From assembly GCA_973895155.1 (NCBI GenBank), contig OZ316894.1:9114001-9178000 (forward strand): a stretch of DNA of 64,000 nt. The letters run 5' to 3'. A program made the position numbers and the translations under genes. Of this stretch, positions 12,901-24,400 are shown one piece after another (the first letter of the stretch is position 1; every line of letters starts with the position of its first letter). The notes beneath the pieces were generated by a model, which was given only the letters and a program-made list of their open reading frames with translations, was not told where the DNA came from and did no database searches. This stretch comes from Marsupella aquatica (Eukaryota > Marchantiophyta).

Positions 12901-15900
12901 CCAGATAGTCTGACTTCATAGCTGTGCTTAGGTGTTGATTTTCAATGCTAGTCTGACTATAGATTGTATGTGTTATTTCCTATTTTTTTTAAACTTGGTG
13001 ATGACAAAGAACTACTAGGACTTACTAGTACTAAGCTAACATTGTGCGAAGTGCAACCTCCCTTTAAAATTGAATCCATTCAGATTCTCACTTCCAAAGA
13101 TCCATGTTGTAATGATATGATAGCTAATGCTTAATCATTTTGAGAAGCTGATTGAAAGACTAAGTCAACTTGTATAGATCATACATGAATGACAAAGATT
13201 GAAGTGCTCCATCTTTCAAAAAGAGATGCAATTGCAAACTATGAACTACAAGACAATAAGTCCACCAGAATGGTTGACTGGAAACAATGACAAATGATGA
13301 TAAATTACCATATGCCCCATCAAGTTCAATTTGAACTTATTAAACTACCCCCAGCTAGCAATTTTCCTTAAGCAATACAACCTCTTCCATTAGCACCTTG
13401 ATTAGAGTAACTACATATAAACATAGGAAAAACTTCAAATAATCCTTCAATCTCCTGACAGGTCCAAAAGCTCCAAGGTTTGCTGGCAACAATATGTGCA
13501 CTTGTCTAGATAAAGGAAGGAAATTTGAGATGAAAGAAATGATAAGAATGAAATTCGTGCAACAACTTAGTTTAAGAAGGGAATTAACACTTGAGAAGAT
13601 TAAATTGAGGAAAGAGCATGAGAATGAGGAGAGAGCTTCATGCAAATTCTATTTCTCAAGTGATCATGCAAAGCCTTTTAAGGTGGGAAAACAAGAAGGA
13701 CTCCTCCGTCTGGCACTAACAAGGCTTTGCCCTTTGAGCCAATGTCACAAAGTATTGATGAAAAATCCTTGCAAGGTAATTCCTCTCGTACATCAGGAGC
13801 TTCAGCGTGATAATGGGTGGAATGCTGCAAGATTGCAAAGAGTGAAGACCCCCACAAAGATTTCTTATGCGGATATTGAATATGACCCTAAACAAATTGA
13901 CCAAATGAAGTGCACTAAAAAAAGACCCGTGAATTTTGGGTAGGATTCATCTTGCCTCTAAGTCATAACTATTAGAAGTTTTCATGTAATTATATGAATT
14001 ATGTAACTATCATTGGAAAACAATTCCCAACCCCCTTCCACTCAAGATGCACAGAAAACACCCCAAGGACACACAAACTGCGACTGGATAATTTCCTGCT
14101 GATTTAGTTTATTATATATGACGACTGGGGTTACTTAATGTTCAGCATTATCATAACTATGTGTATTCAATTTCTAACATTTAATTAATTATATGAAGTC
14201 AATATAGATTATCAATAGGCTATATATTTTTTTATCCATCAACGGTGATCACCCAGGGAAATTCCAGCTCATAGTATAACATGCTGGGTGGGTCATTTCA
14301 TTCCAATTGATTAACTTAGGTAGCACTATCTTAATGCACTTATTGATGTTCACAATGCAAGTAAAGCTACTTGCCAACAAGTTTTCATTAAACTTAATGC
14401 AACATGCCTGGAGTACTATGGACACCTACTAAGCTCTATTGGAGATGCTTGCTGACCATGCAGACATTTGAGGATAGAACCATTAGCATTGTCAAGCCTC
14501 AGCTCTGACAATACAACACACATTGAGGAAGACAAATTGCTTAAACCGGTAACTGTTATCTCCAAATTCAGGGATTGCGAGAGCAATAAAAGGTCCTCTG
14601 CAAAATTCATCTATCTCGACGACTCAATAGAAATTTTGATCTACCCTGAATTGACCTATGGTGATGATCACATAATATTTGTAGATGATCAGCTACATGA
14701 CCCTGTGTGTTACAAAAAGCAAGCTAAGGCATTATCACAACCTGGGCAAATGCCTCAACTGCATGTGGATGGTGAAGTCTACTCTCAATTGGGGATATTG
14801 TAATACTTTTGACACGGTTATCCCCTGTTGATTCTCTTAAGGGAGAATCAACATTTGTCTACTTTCATCTTGGAGGCAATTTTGTAGATCCCAGGTATAT
14901 GTAGACCATTGGATGGAAGGATATTCACATGCCATCATAACATGCATGCAAATTTAAGACTGTCATCTGTATTGAAGTATCAAAATTAGGGAAAGAGCCC
15001 ATCAAGAGTAGGAGAATGTCTTTTTGGTTGAATCAGATGTACTTACGAACACGCATTAAAGCACAAAACAAATGAGGTTTGAATTGTCCATTTGTCCCAC
15101 AAACTTACACTGATATAGCATACTCATCCCGGAACATGCTTTATTTTCTGTCTTGTAGTGATGTGAAAGTAAATAAAATATGAGAGCATAGAAGTGCTGT
15201 TATATAAGTAAAGTGTCTGCCAAGGAAAGCACAGTGACCAAGAAAAGGTACAGTCAAAAGATGCTACGATGTGTGCACTTAACTCAGGGTGCCTTATGAA
15301 TGACACTCCTTTCAATAAAAACCATAAACCTAGGAAAGAAAAACATGAGGAGAACTTAATAGGCTATGCATTCATGTTCTTCAACATCATTTCTCTCACT
15401 CGTGGTGGTGGAGCGTTTGGTTTCATCTCTAAGAAAACACATACTGTGAAAGGGGGCTGCCAAAATAAGTTCAAAACACTCTAGAATACCTAAAACTAAA
15501 GGGGTCTAAAAATTAATTAAAAATGTATAGAATACAAAGGCTGCCCCTTGATAAGGCAGATTGAAATGAAAATACATGACACAAAAATCTGAATAAGACA
15601 AAATATGTAATGTGCATTCACCATATATAGCAGCTTCAAAAATGAAACTTTTCTCCATCAATACACTGATATAGTTGCTGGTTTGCGCATCCAATGTCCA
15701 GACCTGCAAAAACACACAATTTGATCACTAAATAGTGCAACCTGCATGAGTAGCAACCACACATACAACTAAAATTAATCAGTTTACAAAGCATGCAATT
15801 TTGTGATCCAGAATGAAGTTTGTGAATGGAGATGAACCTTCAAAGGCATTGCTGTTGAGAATTGGAGAGTTTGATCATAGTGGCCGTTGGCACCCAAACA

Positions 15901-17310
15901 TATACGTTTGTGTTTATTCCACAGCTTTTGATCCGAGAGGAGTTGAGGTTTGGAAATTTTTGGCAAAGACTTATGTTCCAAACTTGCCATTTTTACATCA
16001 AAGCAAAAGGGCTCCGGCTATGCTTCAGGTACGGATATTTCAAAATATTTTCAGTGATCGCATTCTAGATGATAAGTGAATTTTTCTATTGCATTTTAAT
16101 TTTAAGCTGCCAAAAAAGAGAAAAAGCGCAAAAAAACTGCAGTTTTTGGTGATTATGGTTCTTACTTCCTGTTCAAATACCCTGTTCCGTAAGGTTTATT
16201 CTAAAAGTCCTTTTTTGCACCACTTAGTGTGCAATGAGCTTTATTAAAATATCTGGAATAAGGGTTCAAAAAATACCTTAGTTGTCTCCTCTGATTGCTT
16301 TAGAGCCATTAGTTTTTAGATTTCTAAGTGTATCATAAAATGACCAAATGGTTGCAAGTGATGCTGGTGCCCCCAATAGCGAGACCCCAGGCAGGCCTGT
16401 GAATGAACAGCCTTGATAGACGTGTCTTTAACAAAATTGAGAATGAACTCTACAACTACCTTCGTGTTACCCTAGCTTCCAATTCAACCAGAATAGATGG
16501 AGAATTGATCTATTTCTCATTCAATACTCCATACATATAAAGATTCTTTGTAAAAAATCCCAGAAATTAAACGTCCCTTGCAATCTCAATGAACATAAAT
16601 CAATCAAAGTATTTCCATCAATGGTGTGGGAAACATTGAGCGTACGTTGGGCAAAGTTAACATAACACGACTCACAGTAATATATGTTTACAAATATTAA
16701 GCTACTAGTTTTTCTTTATTTGCCCTAAGTGTGGAGAAAACACCCTAGCTCGCACCAGGATTAGGCTGGTAAAGCATTTTGTGTATGTGTAATTTTTCTC
16801 TTCACTTATGCTGGCTTCTTGCAATGGCTTGATTGACTTTATCTGTAGACCAAAGTTTTGCATTTCAAACCTAGAAGGGGAGATCTAATTCTCAGGGTCC
16901 AACCATTATCCATGAGCCAAACATCTCCCGACTCCAGTATGGATTCAATAATTAATCAGGAGATTGGAGAAGATGAAGACGACCCGAAAGAAGACCTGGT
17001 GTTGTTGTGGTGGGACAAAGATTTTGACACAATCCACAAAGATATTATTGTTAGAATGCACATTCAGCCTGCACCCAACAGAAAGTCCAATCACTTCCCC
17101 AATTATGCAGGTAGAGTTGAATTGTATTCAAGAACAATAAACAAATCGTGGTGCTTTATGGGACGAGACCAACTCAATTTTGGTTCTCTATAAATTGAGG
17201 CATGATGAAAGGGAGCCCTTCAATCAGTTCGCTTGCAAGACTCCTTGGTGTTTCACCAACTTCACGGGTAAACGCATCTTCATCAAAGTGAGCATCTGTG
17301 TGTCATTATA
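9962..17310 (+). CDS. Large multi-exon protein of unknown function
   Basis: I do not recognise this protein. The model rests on splice phases that all agree: exons 10318-10761, 11218-12639, 13462-13939, 14464-14799, 15812-16028 and 16849 onward, each with GT-AG boundaries (phases 1, 1, 2, 2, 0) and no internal stop, giving at least 1,050 residues. An earlier exon probably begins at 9962 after TTTTGTAG; its donor is unresolved. The N-terminal part is Ser/Thr/Pro/Gln/His-rich and looks disordered, with basic patches (VDKRKQRKAASSR) and scattered Cys pairs (VCTYCEE, DCTCG). Residues from 13.5 kb are Lys/Glu-rich and helical (LRRELTLEKIKLRKEHENEE). The part from 14.4 to 17.3 kb alternates hydrophobic strands and looks folded. 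Past 17110 the frame either splices or runs on; after about 17158 the coding-like frame is shifted by one base and ends at a stop near 17310. The true start is not established. Confidence 0.6.
15106..15674 (+). mobile_element. Retroposon-like insertion, copy 1, with 13-bp target-site duplication
   Basis: A roughly 540-bp unit sits in the intron between exons 14464-14799 and 15812-16028. It is bounded on both sides by the identical 13-mer TACACTGATATAG (15106-15118 and 15662-15674) and matches, in inverted orientation and over nearly its whole length, the unit at about 63085-63700. Its right end is A-rich (cttcaaaaatgaaac). No protein domain is visible, so it is probably non-autonomous. Confidence 0.65.
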
Positions 17311-19155
17311 ATTGAAATAAAATAATGCGCCACCCCACTGAAATTTACCTTGTCCAGCTGGCTAATATATGTAGGATTGGTTCATATATTTAAAATCTCT
17401 GCAATAGAGTTGTGGGCACCAAACAAAAATAATCAATGCAATGTATGACCTTGAGGTCAAAATTGTTGAAATGATCCCCAATAGTGTACATTTGGGCACT
17501 AAGAGGGAACTTGTTTAGACCGCCCAAAATTATCCTTTCCCCTTCCAAATGTTTGATGAATTAATTAATCTATAAAAACTAGAAAATTACAGTCATTTGA
17601 ACATCATAGTGTTTAATACGACTCAGACAGTTGTCCAATGAGCAGGATCCAACTGAAAATCAAATTTTCAGGACACGTCAAACTTCCAATGGAGCAAACA
17701 ATAGTTAATGAAACTTTTTTGGCATCCAGCGCCGTAACTTAGTGACATTCCAAAAATGTTGGTCTGGAAAAAAATGCTGGCCTGGTCAGATTATTTGGAG
17801 ATTATTCAATTCCAAATGCAACAGGCAAAGTACATAAGAAAAGCTCCAGAATATGTTTTGGGGTTGAAACAGGTAGCAAACACATGTTTTGGTTACCCTC
17901 GAAATACTGGAAAAAGCACATTGAGAAACCATTTAGCTGGGGAAAATTAAAGTTACCACTTGCAGCAGCATGAAAGCAAGTTAGAAAAATACTCTGGGAT
18001 CCAGAATTGCCAACCAGGGTTTAGACGACACTAATCAAAATCTAGTTTTACTCGGAAAGTACCTTAAGCTAGGATGGAGTCAGAAAATATCGATGAATCT
18101 GCATGTCCAATCCAATATGATCTACATCTGTTAAGGTATCAGCAAGAATTCAGAGGATCGTTGATATCCTAAAGAAGTGACAGCTAGCACCATAGTTATG
18201 AAGTTCTTTTGAGCAATCTATTTTCTGCTTGCTCTCTTTGTTGGGTTATGCATGATTGGGTGGATACACGTAAGGTCATCTCACTTTAATTTATAATACT
18301 ATGGTAGCAGGTCTCTTCAATTCAAGTTATAATACTACCGTAGCAGGTTACTTCACTTCACTTTTATTTTATAATAATTTATAATACTAGCCTGAGTGCA
18401 ATTCTTTAAAGAGAGAACATTTAAGCCATTTTGCGAGATTCACCCTACCCTCAATCTGAGTCACTGTCTACAGACTTTCACAGATGGTAGTTACATAATT
18501 AGATAGCACTCAGTTACATAGTTGGATGACACTCTAGCTCAAACAATATATATGCCAGCATATATATATATGGCATCACATTGAAATAATGTAATAGTGA
18601 CAAAAAGTAGTCTTGGCCAATTTGGGCAAAAACTACAGTAGCAGTTTACCACCTAGCCTCAAACCCACTAGCCAGAATATTAAGGATATCGTCAGATCTA
18701 TGGAGATTAGGAGAAGTAATGGTAAAAAACTATTGATAGTGAAACTAGATAGTCAATACTCTTAGCATCGTCTCCTTCACGTGATATTAGCCTCCCTGGA
18801 GAAAACCAATTTTTTTTTAAGGATTGACGGGACTACAATATTTACGTGCATATGGGGAGCCATGAGGCTGTCAATAGTGAATGCAACAATGGCATTAAAT
18901 TCTCCACCAGAACTGAGCTCAAGCTGGAGTCGGTATACTGATCGTCAATACTTTATTGTCCGGCAAGAACTGGAGACTCAATTCGCTGGACTTGTGGGCA
19001 GCCATATGACAGCAGGTGCGATGGAACTGCATGATTTTGGAACTTTCGGAAGAAATCAGAATCAGCTCAAGATTACAGGAGGCAGCTGCCTGAGTTTTCT
19101 CAATGAGGCTCACTCCGAAATCGAAGTTGACAGCACTCATTTCTCGACGGATACG
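17311..19155. other. Intergenic region with small tandem duplications
   Basis: No gene is supported. A 36-nt motif (ttataatactatggtagcaggt) is repeated near 18291 and 18330, and a second pair (agttacataattagatagcactc and relatives) lies at about 18488-18535. Near 18547-18574 there is a palindromic AT-rich run. The open frame at 17756-17950 has no clear splice partner. Confidence 0.4.
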
Positions 19156-19770
19156 CTAATTTTGACCACTGAGAAGCGATGTTGTTCTGTAGCTGGGATT
19201 CGATGATTTGCGGCCGAGGAGTTCTTCATTGATGTTCGCTGTTGGCACTTGAATTTGGCCCCAGAACGCGTCCTGAAACTCGACTTGGGCAGGTAGGATT
19301 CTCCTCGGGGAAGTTTCAGTGATTGGGGAAGCAGGAGAAGGAAAGATAGTGATCCGCGAGGAGGGATGGTGATGATTGGTACAGCGTACTGCATCCAACC
19401 TAGATTCGTGATGCTCGATCGAGCTTCCATTGCCAATCTGCGCGCCTGTGAACCCCAAATTCTCTTTTGATGAATGAGGGCGACTTTGGAGATTCTTTTG
19501 AGGCCTCGTATAATCCGGAGGATATGGACGGATCCAAACCGTCTCTGGAGTCGGCTGACCCATTCCTTCCAGCGACACCAAGCTCTTGTTCCAAAACAGA
19601 TTTTGGAACTCAATCTCTATTGGTAATGGTCCCAGATCTGCAGGAGCTGCAGCACCGGGCTCAGAGATCGAAGAAATGGTGGTGCCAGCTGATGGAGAGA
19701 TATCTAGTTGGGCGCGGCCTGGCACTACGATGGGTGCAATAGGATGCCATGGGAATTGGAGTTTTCTCAT
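19156..19770 (-). CDS. Unknown 204-residue protein with duplicated aromatic motif
   Basis: This minus-strand frame starts with ATG at 19770 and encodes 204 residues. It has no signal peptide or membrane helix. The visible feature is an internally repeated motif: EIEFQNLFWNKSLVS near residue 53 and QVEFQDAFWGQIQVP near residue 164, about 110 residues apart, in an otherwise Pro/Ser-rich and probably disordered chain. Such paired aromatic motifs are typical of short binding motifs, but I cannot name a partner. A TATA-like ATATATAG reversed at 19879-19886 lies about 110 bases upstream of the ATG. The 3' end overlaps an opposite-strand frame (18781-19206) that I regard as non-coding. No similarity to a named family is recognised. 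Confidence 0.55.
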   Translation of the reverse strand: MRKLQFPWHPIAPIVVPGRAQLDISPSAGTTISSISEPGAAAPADLGPLPIEIEFQNLFWNKSLVSLEGMGQPTPETVWIRPYPPDYTRPQKNLQSRPHSSKENLGFTGAQIGNGSSIEHHESRLDAVRCTNHHHPSSRITIFPSPASPITETSPRRILPAQVEFQDAFWGQIQVPTANINEELLGRKSSNPSYRTTSLLSGQN

Positions 19771-19878
19771 CGTTGAAGCTTAGTTAGGCCCTCGAAGTTC
19801 TCTGTTTGGGAATGCTAGGGCCCCAAATTAAATACTGTCACGATGCTCCGCCGTCGCCAAAGGCATATGACAGTTGAG

Positions 19879-19886
19879 ATATATAG
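19879..19886 (-). promoter_or_regulatory. Possible TATA box of the 204-residue protein gene
   Basis: Read on the minus strand this is CTATATAT, about 110 bases upstream of the ATG at 19770, a normal distance for a TATA box plus short leader. A second AT-rich word (CTATATTTAT) lies about 15 bases further upstream. Confidence 0.35.
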
Positions 19887-21471
19887 CTGGTCTTGCAGGA
19901 ATAAATATAGAGTCACTTTGTTTCTTCACCACCTCTGGCTGGGCAAAATCATTCAGCAACGTGAATTTACGTTAATTGTCGGCAGTTTGTTGTTAATCAG
20001 GAGTTCACAAACAAGAACTTCACTCACAGCTCACAGCTCAGAAGGCTTGAACTAAATGATAGCGAAGAAAACAAATTTTCAAAATTTCACAATGGTGCAA
20101 TCATTTGCCTCTAAATTATTTTGGTCTAATTTTTCTGGAGATCAATTTTTTTCAAGGTTTTAAATGAGTCGGGCAACGACTCCTTGTAAAATTGTGTAAC
20201 GCGTAGTTCAGACACAATTCAGATTTTGAGGGTTGATGGCGAAGCTTAACCAGTTCTGGACTAACTTGGACATGACAGTACGTGCTTAGATAGCTCGGGC
20301 TTTAAGGAGCTAGAGCTCACAGATCCCACTGAGATACATACTTCACCGTCCCAAGCCTTCTGGAATTTATGTCACAATTGACGATTCAAGCATGTGCCAG
20401 AAAAGATGTATGTGATAGAAATTGGAACTGCGAATCCCAGCTCACCAAAAGCCTCTTTCATTACAGTTTGAATCTTGGCTATCATGTAATGAAAAATGTC
20501 AGTGAAATGACAATCATAGGGAAGCGTGCACAGAGTTTGCATCGACACGTGAAGCACACTAATTTGGATGCAGCAGTCCAGTCCACTTTAGTTGAGGCGA
20601 TCCAGCATTGGCTGATCGGGAGAGTCATTCAACAGTATAAATTGTGGCAACTGGCAAGTAACGGACGTTAATATACGTTTGTAAAAAGAACAGCCGTTAC
20701 TTTATTGGTCGATGTAGCTCGAAACCGCAAACAGTCGTATCTAATATTGATGCGGCTTGGTTCCGAAGTTCTGATAAATTCTCAGTCAAAATGTTACACT
20801 TGCCAAGTACAAAGTTCTCGAAGGTCATAAAATGAAATAAAACCACGAACTCGATTTCGATCAGGACTGAAGGATCGAGCTGGTTTGATCTGGCTGTTGG
20901 CCGGGCTTAATTAGTTGTCGGCAAGAGGACAACTTCGGGCCCAAATTAATGAAGAGCAGGAATGAAATCCCATTCAACTTTAATTACAGTTCGTGCTCGA
21001 TTGCGTCTGGACAGGTACTTCGTCGAGACTATTGAACCGATTTCCATCAGTCAGTCAGTGCATCCCGTGTATTGATCTGTTTTCAATTTGATTAAACTCG
21101 AGCATCTTGTATCCAATTGATATTGATGACAGTTCCTGAAGACGTAGCTGTAAATTTATATCACAAGTTTTCCATTCTTTAAAGCACAGGTCGAAGCCTG
21201 AGTATTCCTATGACTGTTAAGGTGCTCAATTCTCAGGTCATTTCTGTCCACCGAAGTAGCTGTCCAGTCGGTTTTTCCCAAATCAAAATTTTCCTACTCA
21301 ACAGATTCCTCTCTAGAATCTGATAGACCCAGGGCAATGTGGGCAAATTGTGAGAAATTCAAAAACACTATTCAGTACCGCTAGACAAGGATGCAATCAA
21401 TGGTCTCCGCTGAATTCTCTCATCTCTCATCTCTCATCTCAGTCTCTATTCGTCGCTGCTGGTAGAAGTTA
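19887..21471. other. Intergenic region between two minus-strand genes
   Basis: It contains the 3' flank of the giant repeat-protein gene and the upstream region of the 204-residue gene. A short plus-strand frame at 20369-20671 (100 residues, ATG start) has no recognisable domain. A short TCTCATC microsatellite lies at about 21418-21442. Confidence 0.4.
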
Positions 21472-24400
21472 TTAGGATTCAAATTTTACACGTTTACGAG
21501 GAGGAGCCTGCTGGTTCTCAGATTGCTGTTGATCTGCGTTAGAGGTTATGTTCAGACTTCTTTTCAATGAAGACTTTCTCACACGGGGCCCTTTGGGCCC
21601 CTCCGCGGCAGAACTTTGCGGAGTCTCCTTAGAGAGCTGCTCAGACTCGAGTTTGTTTTGCTCCGCCTGCAGTTGAGCAAATATGTTTGTTGTCTCTGGT
21701 TCTACCCTCGCATCTGTCGACCCTTCTGAATTAGTTGGAGGGAAAGTTCTTGGTTCGAATGGGAGGCCTTCAAAGCTCGCAGAGCCTGGACTATTGAGAC
21801 GCTGTTCTTGAAGTTTGGTATCCTCCACGACGTCTCGTTGCTCTGATTGCAATTGAGCAAAACCCTTTCTAGTCTCTGCGTCTACGACTAATGACTTCTT
21901 CAACAGTGGACGCTTGAATGAAGCCCTTCTGGAGTCGCGGACGGGCATGGAGCTCTCGTCTGAGCCCTCTGAATTGGTAGGAGAGGCAGATCCCGATGCT
22001 TTAGGGAGGCCCTCAAAGCTTGCAGAACGGCTCAGGCCTACCCCCTGTCTAGTCTCAAATTGTCGTTGCTGATTCCTGGTGTCCTCCTCAATCTGAGCAG
22101 CTTGCTCGGATTGTAACTGAGCAAAAATGCGTTCAGTCCCCGAGTCTGCCATCAATGACCTCTTCAAAACTGGGCGCACAAACGAACTAGACTTTCTGGA
22201 GCGGGTCACAGAGCCTTCCTCCGAGCTTTCTGAACTAGTTAAAGGCGAAGATCTGGATCCAAAGAGGAGGCCTTCAAAGGCAGCACCTGGACGAGTAGGG
22301 CCTCGTTGTTCAGCCTCATTTTGTTCAGATTGTAATCGAGTGAACTGTTTTGCAGTGTCTTCGTCTCCCAGTACCAGTGACTTCTTCAAAACTGGACGCA
22401 CAAATAAGGATTGTCTGGGCCGCAAAGGCTGCAGTACTGATTTTCCATCTGAGCCTTCTGAGGAAGATGATCCTGCACCGCCTACCACGAGGCCTCCAAA
22501 ACTAGGTGAGCGGCCCACACCTCTTCCTTCACCTTCTCGTGAACCGAAGCTTTGTCCGCTGCTGGTATCCTGAGCACTTTGCTGATCGGATTGTAATCGA
22601 GCAAAAACTTCTGCATTCTCCGAGTCTGCAACTAATGACTTCTTCAAAACGGGGCGCACAAATAACGACTTTCGGGATCGGGCGGTGGGCACCAAGGTCG
22701 ACTCACCGGATTGGCCATCCTTAGCGTTGAGCTTGAGCTCACTACTGCTCGTTTCTGCATTGCCTGAAAGGGGCCCATCAGCTTCATTAAGTTGCTCGGA
22801 TCTTAACCGGGACAACGTTTCTTCAGTCCCTGCATCTGCTACTAGGGATTTCTTCAGAACTGGACGCACAAACAAGGACTTCCTGGAACGCCCACGCCCC
22901 AAGTCCCCTGGATCTGAGCCTGAGCTCGGTAGTCCATCGAAGCTACTTGAGCGCCGGACTCCCGTCTCATCTCTGGCACTCCTAGTGTTCAATTTTTGCG
23001 CATTGAGCTCACTACTGCTCGTTTCTGTGTCGCCTGGAAATTGCTCGGATCGTAACCGGGAAAGCGTTTGTTCAGTCTCCGCATCTAATACGAGGGATTT
23101 CTTCAAAACTGGACGCACGAACAAGGATTTCCTGGATCGCCCACGCCCCAAGTCCCCTGGATCTGAGCCTGAGCTCGGTAGTCCATCAAAGCTACTTGAG
23201 CGACGGACTTCCGTCTCATCTCTGGCTGTCCTAGTGTTCAATGTTTGCGCATTAAGCTCAGTACTGCTCGTTTCTGTGTTGCCTGGAATTTGCTCGGATC
23301 TCAATCGGGAAAGCGTTTCTTCAGTCCCTGCATCTGCTACGAGGGATTTCTTCAAAACTGGACGGACAAACAGGGATTTCCTGGAACGCCCACGCCCCAG
23401 ATCCCCTGGATCTAAGCCTGAGCTCGGTACTCCATCGAAGCTACTTGAGCGCCGGACTCCCGTCTCATCTCTGGCACTCCTAGTGTTCAATTTTTGCGCA
23501 TTGAGCTCACTACTGCTCGTTTCTGTGTCGCCTGGAAATTGCTCGGATCGTAACCGGGAAAGCGTTTGTTCAGTCTCCGCATCTAATACGAGGGATTTCT
23601 TCAAAACTGGACGCACGAACAAGGATTTCCTGGAACGCCCAGGCCGCAGGTCCCCTGGAGCTGAGCCTGAGCCGGGTAGTCCATCGAAGCTACTTGAGCG
23701 ACGGACTCCCGTCTCATCTCTGGCTGTCCCAGTGTTCAATCTTTGCGCATTGAGCTCACTACTGCTCGTTTCTGTGTCGCCTTGAAATTGCTCGAATCTT
23801 AGCCGGGAAAGTGTTTGTTCAGTCTCCGCATCTTCTACAAGGGATTTCTTCAAAACTGGACGCACGAACAAAGATGTCCTGGAACGCCCACGCCCCAAGC
23901 TCTCTGGATCTGACCCTAATTTGGGTAGTTCACCAAAGCTACTTGAGCGACGGACTCCCGTCTCATCTCTAGCACTCCTCGTGTTTAATCTTTGTGCATT
24001 GAGCTCACTACTGCTAGTTTCTGTATTTGCTGAAAGTTGCTCGGATCTTACCCGGGAAATCGTTTGTTCAGTCTCCGCATCTCCCACTAGAGACTTCTTC
24101 AGAACTGGACGCACAAACAAGGATTTCCTGGAACGACTACGCCCCAGGTCCCCTGGAGCTGAGCCTGAGCTGGGTAGTCCATCGAAGCTACTTGAGCGAC
24201 GGACTCCCATCCGATCTCCGGCACTCTCAGTGTTTACTCTCTGCGCATTAGTAATGCTGGCAGGAGGCGGCTGTTGAGCAGCTGGCTGAATCTGCTCTGA
24301 TCTGACTTGTGCCAAGATTCGAGCTGTTTCTGAGCCTGCCACCAACGATTCCTTTAGAACTGGGCGCACAAACAAAGACTTTCTGGTTTTAGAACGGGCA

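Noticed and set aside
15106-15674. Solo LTR interpretation of the dispersed unit
   Set aside because: The flanking duplication is 13 bp rather than 4-6 bp, the ends are not TG...CA, and one copy has a terminal A run; a retroposon fits better.
18781-19206. A 141-codon plus-strand frame
   Set aside because: It overlaps the 3' end of the minus-strand 204-residue gene, starts in low-complexity sequence and shows no domain.
22685-23785. A 366-codon plus-strand frame opposite the giant protein
   Set aside because: It is the mirror image of the 249-bp array: because the unit is a multiple of three, one antisense frame also stays open through every copy. It has no features of its own.
22740-24245. 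CRISPR-like regular spacing
   Set aside because: The 249-bp units are in-frame coding repeats without unique spacers, in a plant nuclear gene.
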